From: CAYWOS01 sp964459985
GTDB lineage: Bacteria; Bacillota; Clostridia; Christensenellales; Aristaeellaceae
Direction: 5' to 3'
Assembly (NCBI GenBank): GCA_964459985.1
Contig: CAYWOS010000050.1
Coordinates: 1 to 14,812, forward strand
Length of the DNA: 14,812 nt
The translations under genes and the position numbers were made by a program. This document shows, piece by piece, positions 7,336-12,584 of the stretch. Under the pieces are notes generated by a model. It was not told the DNA's origin and made no database searches. It saw nothing but the letters and a program-made list of their open reading frames with translations. Each line of letters begins with the position of its first letter. The stretch's first letter is position 1.

Positions 7336-8409
7336 TCAGTGTTTTTGTCTGCGCTGCTCGCGCATGACCTTGCGCATTTTCTTGAGGCCGCCGACTTCGG
7401 CGAACATGGCGTCCAATTTGGCTTTCTCGGCGAGCTTCGCGTTCTTTTGCGCGCCGTTCGCCTCGCGCTTGACCTTGAGATAGTTCGCGAGCCGTCTTTC
7501 GTCGATATCGCCGCGTTCGAGCGCCGCGCGCACGGCGCAGCCCGGCTCGGTCTTGTGCTTGCAGTCAGCGAAACGGCATTGGCTTTCGAGCGCCTCGATG
7601 TCGGAAAACGCGCTCTCCAGATCGGCGGACACGATGCCCAGCTCACGCATCCCCGGCGTGTCGATCACGACGGCGCCGTTCGGGAGCGGCAGCATTTCGC
7701 GTCCCGTGGTGGTGTGCCGGCCTTTATCGTACTTGCCGATGTCGGCGGTGGCGAGCGCGTCCTCGCCCAGCAGCAGGTTGATGAGCGTGGATTTGCCCAC
7801 GCCCGAGGAGCCGATGAAGGACGCCGTGACGCCCGGGCGCAGGAAGTCAAGCACTTTTTCGACCGCCGAAGCGTCCAGCGCCGAGGTCACGATCACTTCG
7901 GCTTCGCCGCGAATGCCGTCGATTTCCCCGAGCCGCGCGGGCAGATCGTCGCACAGATCGGATTTTGTGAGCAGGATCACGGGCTTCGCGCCGCTCTCCC
8001 ACGCCACCGCGAGGTAGCGCTCCATGCGGCTCAAATTGAAGTTCTGGTTGAGCGACATGCACAGGAACACGATATCGACGTTCGACGCCACGATCTGCGC
8101 CTGCCCCGTAACGCCGACCGCCGAGCGGAGAAAGACGCTTTTGCGGGGCAGCACGTTCCGGATCACGGCGATGTCGGCGGTGTCGGCGAGCGATACCATG
8201 ACGTAATCGCCCACGGCGGGATAACGCGTCGCCGCCGTCGATTCCCGGAGGAACTTGCCCGAGGGCTTGGCGGGCATTTCGTCCGCGCCGACCGCGATGA
8301 TGAACTGTCCTTTGTGCTGCGCGATGACGCGCGCGGGGGTCAAATCGGGATAGGCCTTGGCTTGTTCGAGGATTTCATCAGTCAAACCGTATGGATGAAT
8401 TGTATACAA
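7336..8409 (-). CDS. rsgA: Ribosome small-subunit-dependent GTPase RsgA
   Basis: 357 residues. The start is TTG at 8409, chosen because AAGGAG lies 8 bases upstream and no in-frame ATG fits; the N-terminal OB-type domain (about 25-110) is complete with this start. The circularly permuted GTPase order is clear: G4 TKSD (148-151), G5 TSALD (175-179), G1 GSSGVGKST (200-208), switch RHTTT (231-235) and G3 DTPG (250-253). The zinc knuckle is C278, C283, H285, C291, followed by a basic helical tail. RsgA (YjeQ/YloQ) checks late maturation of the 30S subunit and releases from it after GTP hydrolysis. It is preceded by a 39-codon ORF whose stop lies in the ribosome site region, and followed after 12 bases by barnase. 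Confidence 0.97.
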   Translation of the reverse strand: MYTIHPYGLTDEILEQAKAYPDLTPARVIAQHKGQFIIAVGADEMPAKPSGKFLRESTAATRYPAVGDYVMVSLADTADIAVIRNVLPRKSVFLRSAVGVTGQAQIVASNVDIVFLCMSLNQNFNLSRMERYLAVAWESGAKPVILLTKSDLCDDLPARLGEIDGIRGEAEVIVTSALDASAVEKVLDFLRPGVTASFIGSSGVGKSTLINLLLGEDALATADIGKYDKGRHTTTGREMLPLPNGAVVIDTPGMRELGIVSADLESAFSDIEALESQCRFADCKHKTEPGCAVRAALERGDIDERRLANYLKVKREANGAQKNAKLAEKAKLDAMFAEVGGLKKMRKVMREQRRQKH

Positions 8410-8421
8410 ATGATATGCTCC

Positions 8422-8541
8422 TTATTCTCTCCTGTGTACGACGGGCGCGGCGGTTTCGTCCTCCGGACGGGCGCAGACGGGCGACATGCGCTCGCGCGCG
8501 GCGAGCGCGGTATCCTTGCGAACCGATTGCATATATTTCAT
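8422..8541 (-). CDS. Small ORF of 39 codons leading the rsgA operon
   Basis: ATG at 8541 is preceded by GGAGGG with a spacing of about 8 bases, and the stop codon TAA is directly followed by GGAG of the rsgA ribosome site, 12 bases before the rsgA start. The predicted peptide begins MKYMQSVRKD, is rich in Arg, Ala and Glu, has one cysteine (residue 23), and shows no membrane segment or signal peptide. I recognise no family. The good ribosome site and tight coupling suggest it is translated, either as a small protein or as a leader peptide tuning rsgA expression. The high GC content makes chance ORFs common here, so this remains a moderate call. Confidence 0.5.
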   Translation of the reverse strand: MKYMQSVRKDTALAARERMSPVCARPEDETAAPVVHRRE

Positions 8542-8576
8542 AAAACATCCCTCCGATACATGATAGTGGGGGCGTG

Positions 8577-8619
8577 AAAAACCCCTTGCCCCGCGGCGGC
8601 AGCGCGCGGAAGCAAGGGG
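8577..8619 (-). terminator. Rho-independent terminator of the ackA-repair operon
   Basis: On the minus strand CCCCTTGC (8619-8612) pairs perfectly with GCAAGGGG (8589-8582), with a further inner CCGCG/CGCGG pairing, and TTTTT follows (8581-8577). It begins 34 bases after the Fpg-like stop codon. The plus strand has no T-run after the stem, so it acts in one direction. Confidence 0.85.
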
Positions 8620-8648
8620 ATTATAGCACGGGGCGGAAAAATTTGCAA
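8620..8648 (-). promoter_or_regulatory. Promoter of the rsgA-barnase-barstar-NUDIX unit, abutting the terminator
   Basis: Minus strand TTGCAA (8648-8643), a 17-base spacer and perfect TATAAT (8625-8620). The predicted start near 8613 falls inside the terminator's left arm. Transcripts from this promoter would therefore lack most of that arm and escape termination, while read-through RNA from upstream would be stopped. Confidence 0.6.
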
Positions 8649-8652
8649 ACGG

Positions 8653-9474
8653 TCAGTCAAGCATCTGGCAGGCGGGGCAGTAGTACACCGAACCGCCCAT
8701 ATACGCTTCCTTGACCACATCGCCGCCGCAGACGGGGCAGCCCGACGCGAGCGCGTTTTTGCACATGATCGTTTTGTACTTGCCCGGATTGCCGTACAAA
8801 TCGCTCTCGGTATCGCGCCCGCCTTCGTCGGTCATTTGACGGAGCGTGGACACGATGGAATCGAGCAGGATGTCGCGATCCTCCTCCGACAGCGTGTACA
8901 GCTTGCGCTTGGGGTGCAGCCGCGCGGCGAACAGGATATCCTGCGTCACGCCGTTGCCGACGCCGGGAAAGCGCTGCTCGGTGGCGAGGAACGCCTTGAC
9001 GCTCATCGTGGGCTTGGCGGCGGCGAGCGTCAGGCGGTAATATGCGGGGAAATCGGGCGAGAAGGGCGATACGGCCGCCTTGCTTTTGAGATAATACGCG
9101 TCCTCGAACGAGGCGTCGTGCAGCATGATGCCGCCGTACATCGCCACGGTGAAAATGAGCGCGCGACCGTCCGTCCATTCGATCATCAGCTGATAGCCCT
9201 TGGACACGTCGACCGCCGTCGTCAGGCGAAGGTTCACGCCGTCGTTGAGCGACAGGATCTGTCCGTTTGAGAACACAAGATCGACGTACATGCCGAACCC
9301 GTTCGCGGCCACGACGGACGCGCCGCGCAGCGCGTCGTCGTAGGCGGCGGGATCGCCCGCGTACCAGCAGAACTTGTGCGCCTTGCTCGGCGGATTCACG
9401 CGCGCGACCGTCGCGCCCTTCACTGCGTCATTCAATTGTTTCGCGCGGGTCAGGCTTTCGGGAATCTCCTGCAT
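8653..9474 (-). CDS. Fpg/Nei-family DNA glycosylase-like protein lacking canonical catalytic residues
   Basis: 273 residues from ATG at 9474, with GAGGTGA just upstream. The family fold is recognisable: an N-terminal MQEIPES start, a beta-rich domain to about 130, a helix-two-turn-helix region with FPGVGNGVTQDILFAARLHPKRK (169-191), and a zinc finger of C246, C249, C266 and C269. Fpg and Nei use the N-terminal proline exposed after Met removal, a lysine near position 57, and an arginine in the zinc-finger loop. Here, by recalled alignment, these are Q2, M62 and G261; only E3 is kept. Normal beta-lyase chemistry is therefore unlikely. This resembles a Clostridia subgroup often labelled endonuclease VIII whose activity I cannot state. 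It sits nine bases after an AlkD-like gene, which supports a role in base damage recognition. Confidence 0.85.
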   Translation of the reverse strand: MQEIPESLTRAKQLNDAVKGATVARVNPPSKAHKFCWYAGDPAAYDDALRGASVVAANGFGMYVDLVFSNGQILSLNDGVNLRLTTAVDVSKGYQLMIEWTDGRALIFTVAMYGGIMLHDASFEDAYYLKSKAAVSPFSPDFPAYYRLTLAAAKPTMSVKAFLATEQRFPGVGNGVTQDILFAARLHPKRKLYTLSEEDRDILLDSIVSTLRQMTDEGGRDTESDLYGNPGKYKTIMCKNALASGCPVCGGDVVKEAYMGGSVYYCPACQMLD

Positions 9475-9483
9475 ACCGTCACC

Positions 9484-10182
9484 TCAATATTTCAGCGTTT
9501 TCAAATAGGCTTTGTGTTCGTCGGACACGCGATAGCTTTCGATTGCCTTCTGGATGGCCTTGTTGTGCGTCCAGCGCTCAAGCGAACGGTTTTCGAGATA
9601 GGGGAGCGCGGCGTCGTACTGTTTGGCCAGCGCCGTTGCGAAGTACCATGCGATCATCATGTTGACGTAGTATTCGTCGGAAACAACGCTCGCCGCCAGC
9701 GCGGCGCATTCGGGCGCGAACGCCTCGTCCAGATAAAAGCGCATCAGCGTACCGAGGGCGAAGCGCACGGTGTACGTCCGTCCCGAGGCGAGCCATTCCT
9801 TGACGGATACAAGCAGCGCGGGCAGGTTTTTGCGAAAGGCCTTGGGCGAAAGCGTGTCGCACGTCGCCCAGTTGTCGATATACGGCAGGAACGTCTCGAC
9901 CGCCGCGAGGCACGCGTCGAAATCGGCGATGCGCAGGATCAGCAGCGCGTGAAGATTGTCCTCGTCATACGTCCTGTGCGGCAACGAACGCATGAATTCC
10001 TCGGCGAGCGGGGGACAGTCGCGCGCCATTTCGGCGGCGAGCGCGCGCAGCGCCGGCATCCGCACGCCGAGCACTTTCCCGGGCGGGACGGTGGGCATCA
10101 GCGAGCACTGGAACGCGCGGTAATCGGGATCGCGCAGCGTATGCAGCCTTGCGCGCAGGTCGGGCATCGTGTTGAGCTGCAT
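9484..10182 (-). CDS. AlkD-like DNA alkylation repair protein (HEAT-like repeats)
   Basis: 232 residues, the usual AlkD length, almost entirely helical. GVRMPALRALA (39-49) matches the family's N-terminal signature, and DNWATCD (103-109) the active-site helix. The Bacillus AlkD residues W109, D113, R148 and W187 correspond to W105, D109, R140 and W179 (recalled positions; pair spacing of W/D and R/W is kept). AlkD removes bulky or positively charged N3/N7-alkylated bases without flipping them. The start ATG at 10182 has only a distant AGAGGG, so an internal ATG at residue 6 is possible. It follows ackA by 56 bases without a visible terminator and precedes the Fpg-like gene by nine, so the two repair genes are probably made together. 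Confidence 0.9.
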   Translation of the reverse strand: MQLNTMPDLRARLHTLRDPDYRAFQCSLMPTVPPGKVLGVRMPALRALAAEMARDCPPLAEEFMRSLPHRTYDEDNLHALLILRIADFDACLAAVETFLPYIDNWATCDTLSPKAFRKNLPALLVSVKEWLASGRTYTVRFALGTLMRFYLDEAFAPECAALAASVVSDEYYVNMMIAWYFATALAKQYDAALPYLENRSLERWTHNKAIQKAIESYRVSDEHKAYLKTLKY

Positions 10183-10238
10183 GACGGATTCGCTTCCCTC
10201 TTCTTGTACTCGGCTTTTGTTTGCAGAATACTTTCGCG

Positions 10239-11432
10239 TTATTTTGTGACCAATTCGAGCGTGTCGCGGGCGATGGCGATTTCCTCGTTGGTGGGGATGA
10301 CGAGCACCTTGACCTTGCTGTCGGGCGCGGAAATATCGCGGTCGCCGCCGCGTTCCTTGTTCTTTTCCTTATCGATCTTCGCGCCGAGGAACTCCATGCC
10401 GTCCATGACCGCCTCGCGCAGACGGGCGTTGTTTTCGCCGATGCCGGCGGTGAACACGATCACGTCCACGCCGTTCATCACGGCGGCGTACGCGCCGATG
10501 TACTTGCGGATACCCGAAATGAGCATATCGCGGGCGATGATCGCGCGCTCGTTGCCCTGATTGGCGGCGGTGTCGACGTCGCGCATGTCGCTGCTCACGC
10601 CGCTGATGCCGATCAAGCCGGATTTCTTGTTGCAGATGTTCAGCATTTCGTCGACCGAAATATGATCGTTATCGCAGATGAACTGCACTACCGCCGGGTC
10701 CATGCTGCCCGAGCGCGTGCCCATGATGACGCCTTCGAGCGGCGTGATGCCCATCGAGGTATCGACGCACTTGCCCTTGTCCACGGCGCAAAGCGACGAA
10801 CCGTTGCCCAGATGACAGGTGATGATGCGCAGTTCCTCGGGCTTTTTGCCGAGGAATTCGGCGGTATGCTTGCTGACGTAGCGGTGGCTGGTGCCGTGGA
10901 AGCCGTAGCGGCGCACCTTGAGGCGCTCGTAATATTCATACGGCACGCCGTAAAGGAAGGCCTTGGGCGGCATGGTCTGGTGGAAAGCGGTGTCGAACAC
11001 GGCGACCATCGGCGTGCCGGGCATGACGGCCTGACACGCTTTGATGCCCATGAGGTTGGCGGGGTTGTGGAGCGGTCCGAGCGGGATGTTCTCTTCAATC
11101 GCGTCGAGCACCGACTGATCGATCACGACCGATTCGGAGAACTTCGAGCCGCCGTGCAGCACGCGATGCCCCACCGCGCCGATCTCGTCCATGGATTTGA
11201 CCACGCCGTGATCCTTGTCGGTCAGCGCGTTCAGCATATGGCGGCTCGCCTCGACGTGCGATTTCATGGGGACTTCAAGCGAAAACTCCTTGCCGCCCGC
11301 CTTCTGGGTGAGCTTGCTGCCGTCGATGCCGATGCGTTCGACCAGACCCTTGGCGAGCGTCGATTCGTCCGCCATATCGATAAGCTGGTATTTCAGCGAG
11401 GAGGAGCCCGCGTTGACGATGAGAATTTTCAT
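10239..11432 (-). CDS. ackA: Acetate kinase
   Basis: 397 residues. ATG at 11432 is chosen because MKILIVNAGSSSLKYQL is the family's conserved N-terminus and AAGG lies nearby; an upstream extension of 58 codons would cross the promoter. All active-site residues known from Methanosarcina acetate kinase are present, shifted by one after position 7: N7, R90, H122, D147, H179, R240 and E383. The enzyme interconverts acetyl phosphate plus ADP with acetate plus ATP, giving substrate-level ATP in acetate-forming anaerobes. The usual partner pta is not adjacent. The gene has a strong promoter (TTGCCA, 17, TATAAT) and a short leader containing a 7-bp hairpin. It heads a unit with two DNA-repair-type genes. 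Confidence 0.98.
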   Translation of the reverse strand: MKILIVNAGSSSLKYQLIDMADESTLAKGLVERIGIDGSKLTQKAGGKEFSLEVPMKSHVEASRHMLNALTDKDHGVVKSMDEIGAVGHRVLHGGSKFSESVVIDQSVLDAIEENIPLGPLHNPANLMGIKACQAVMPGTPMVAVFDTAFHQTMPPKAFLYGVPYEYYERLKVRRYGFHGTSHRYVSKHTAEFLGKKPEELRIITCHLGNGSSLCAVDKGKCVDTSMGITPLEGVIMGTRSGSMDPAVVQFICDNDHISVDEMLNICNKKSGLIGISGVSSDMRDVDTAANQGNERAIIARDMLISGIRKYIGAYAAVMNGVDVIVFTAGIGENNARLREAVMDGMEFLGAKIDKEKNKERGGDRDISAPDSKVKVLVIPTNEEIAIARDTLELVTK

Positions 11433-11460
11433 GAATAAAACCCTTCTTTCCGACGATTTG

Positions 11461-11480
11461 CCGCGCGAAAACGCGCGCGG
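11461..11480 (-). promoter_or_regulatory. Perfect hairpin in the ackA leader
   Basis: CCGCGCG (11461-11467) and CGCGCGG (11474-11480) are exact complements with a six-base loop. The hairpin lies just after the predicted ackA start of transcription and about 30 bases before the start codon. No T-run follows on the minus strand, so it is not a terminator; it may stabilise the mRNA 5' end. Confidence 0.55.
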
Positions 11481-11493
11481 AACATGCCATGCC

Positions 11494-11522
11494 ATTATAC
11501 ATTCAAACCGACCGTTTGGCAA
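11494..11522 (-). promoter_or_regulatory. Strong promoter of ackA
   Basis: Minus strand TTGCCA (11522-11517), a 17-base spacer and perfect TATAAT (11499-11494): 11 of 12 consensus bases. The start of transcription is expected near 11487, about 55 bases before the ATG. It is back to back with the phosphoribosyltransferase promoter. Confidence 0.8.
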
Positions 11523-11534
11523 GGGATTTTGTGG

Positions 11535-11563
11535 TTGCGAAGCGGTGAAAACCGTGGTATACT
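11535..11563 (+). promoter_or_regulatory. Promoter of the phosphoribosyltransferase gene
   Basis: TTGCGA (11535-11540), 17-base spacer, TATACT (11558-11563) preceded by TGG, which gives an extended -10. The start is expected near 11570, with AAAGGAG in the short leader. Only 12 bases separate its -35 from the ackA -35 on the other strand. Confidence 0.65.
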
Positions 11564-11604
11564 GCGGTGGTATTCCGCCGCGAGGCGACAAAGGAGCAAA
11601 TGTC

Positions 11605-12165
11605 ATGAAGGATACCTATCATCTGCATGTCGCGGGGCTTGAAAGAGACCTGCCCATCTGCCGCGTGAACGACGAACTGTATATCGGCGCGTTCGTCATT
11701 TTCGGCGACGTCGAACTGACCGTCAACTGCGCGCGCGAGCTGCTCAAAATCGCGCCCGAGCACGATATTCTGATCACCGCCGAGTCCAAGGGCATTCCGC
11801 TCGTGTATGAAATGGCGCGTCAGCACGGCGAAAACCGCTACCTGATCGCGCGCAAGGCGGCGAAGCTCTACATGCGCGACGTGTTTTCCGCCGATGTCAC
11901 CTCGATCACCACCGTCAACCGGCAGGTGCTGTGCATCGACCGCGCCGACGCCGATTTCATGCGCGGCAAAAAAGTATTGATCGTCGACGACGTCATCAGC
12001 ACGGGCGAATCGCTCAAGGCGGTCGAAAAGCTGGTGCATCAGGCGGGCGGCACGGTGGTGGGCAAAATGGCGATCCTCGCCGAGGGCGGCGCAAAGGACC
12101 GCGACGATATCCTGTATCTTGAGAAGCTGCCGCTTTTCAACGCCGACGGCACGGAAAAAGCGTAA
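11605..12165 (+). CDS. Phosphoribosyltransferase of the type I (adenine/xanthine-like) fold
   Basis: 186 residues. ATG at 11605 has AAAGGAG (11590-11596) 8 bases upstream. The PRPP-binding motif VLIVDDVISTGES is at 124-136. ITAESKGIPLVYEMA (57-71) and YLIARKAAKLYM (79-90) match the nucleotide-salvage type I fold, in which the Arg-Lys region contacts pyrophosphate. Length and layout resemble adenine or xanthine phosphoribosyltransferases, which make a nucleoside monophosphate from a free purine base and PRPP. The base-specificity region is not diagnostic by eye, so I give no symbol. The protein has no signal peptide and is cytoplasmic. It is divergent from ackA and single in its unit, ending at a hairpin at 12173. 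Confidence 0.9.
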   Translation: MKDTYHLHVAGLERDLPICRVNDELYIGAFVIFGDVELTVNCARELLKIAPEHDILITAESKGIPLVYEMARQHGENRYLIARKAAKLYMRDVFSADVTSITTVNRQVLCIDRADADFMRGKKVLIVDDVISTGESLKAVEKLVHQAGGTVVGKMAILAEGGAKDRDDILYLEKLPLFNADGTEKA

Positions 12166-12172
12166 ACGACCG

Positions 12173-12215
12173 TCGCGGCGCGTTCGCCCGGTCGGCACGC
12201 CGCGATTTGTCGTTT
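12173..12215 (+). terminator. Probable terminator after the phosphoribosyltransferase gene
   Basis: TCGCGGCG (12173-12180) pairs perfectly with CGCCGCGA (12198-12205), followed by an interrupted T-rich stretch, TTTGTCGTTT. It starts 8 bases after the stop codon. The broken T-run makes it less certain than the one after the tRNA. Confidence 0.5.
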
Positions 12216-12299
12216 CCCGCCGATCGCGCACCCGATACGCCATCCGCAGGCCTTCCCTCCGATCGCGTGCGAAATTGTGCCGAAAACGCAAAAAAACGC

Positions 12300-12328
12300 T
12301 TGCATTTTTTCCCGAGATGCGGTATACT
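12300..12328 (+). promoter_or_regulatory. Promoter of the tRNA-Arg gene
   Basis: TTGCAT (12300-12305), 17-base spacer, TATACT (12323-12328). The start is expected near 12335, leaving a 17-base leader occupied by a hairpin, GCTGTC/GACAGC at 12335-12349, just before the mature tRNA 5' end. Confidence 0.7.
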
Positions 12329-12351
12329 GTCCAAGCTGTCGTTGACAGCGT

Positions 12352-12428
12352 GCGCCCTTAGCTCAGCTGGATAGAGTGTTTGACTACGAATCAAAAGGTC
12401 GAGGGTTCGAATCCCCCAGGGCGCGCCA
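12352..12428 (+). tRNA. tRNA-Arg(ACG)
   Basis: A full 77-base cloverleaf with encoded CCA. Acceptor GCGCCCT (12352-12358) pairs with AGGGCGC (12418-12424). The D-stem is GCTC/GAGT. Anticodon stem TTTGA/TCAAA closes the loop CTACGAA, whose anticodon is ACG (12386-12388). The T-stem is GAGGG/CCCCC with loop TTCGAAT, the discriminator is G and CCA is at 12426-12428. The T-stem has one A-C mismatch (position 50-64), the only irregularity. A34 would be edited to inosine by TadA, reading CGU, CGC and CGA, which suits the CGC-rich coding seen here. It is a single-gene unit with its own promoter and terminator. Confidence 0.97.
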
Positions 12429-12432
12429 GATC

Positions 12433-12468
12433 ACCGAAGCCGTTGCGAATACGGCTTCGGTTTTTCTT
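12433..12468 (+). terminator. Strong terminator after tRNA-Arg
   Basis: ACCGAAGCCGT (12433-12443) and ACGGCTTCGGT (12451-12461) form a perfect 11-bp stem with a seven-base loop, followed by TTTTCTT. It starts 5 bases after the tRNA CCA end. Confidence 0.92.
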
Positions 12469-12495
12469 GATTTTCGCGATCTTTTGGTATATACT
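12467..12495 (+). promoter_or_regulatory. Promoter of the exported protease gene
   Basis: TTGATT (12467-12472), 17-base spacer, TATACT (12490-12495). The -35 overlaps the end of the preceding terminator's T-run. The start is expected near 12502, giving a leader of about 83 bases. Confidence 0.5.
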
Positions 12496-12584
12496 GTCGA
12501 TATAGAATCAATGGAATGCCACTTTTATGGTTCCGATTTGGTTTTTGCATATGGAACGATATCATGACGTGAACGGAGATCCAC

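Noticed and set aside
7339..8577. 412-codon plus-strand ORF opposite rsgA
   Set aside because: Shadow of rsgA, whose GTPase motifs are all intact on the minus strand.
8577..8619. Transcription attenuator in the rsgA operon leader
   Set aside because: The nearby TATAAT predicts a start inside the left arm, so the operon's own RNA cannot form the full stem; it fits better as the terminator of the upstream unit.
10221..11438. 405-codon plus-strand ORF opposite ackA
   Set aside because: Shadow of ackA; its translation is the typical H/D/V/R-rich antisense pattern with no domain.
11433..11606. 58-codon N-terminal extension of acetate kinase
   Set aside because: It would cross the strong ackA promoter, and the family begins at MKILIVNAG.
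12216..12299. Two GATCGCG-containing segments as a direct repeat
   Set aside because: The match is short and expected in GC-rich DNA; nothing else is seen in this stretch.
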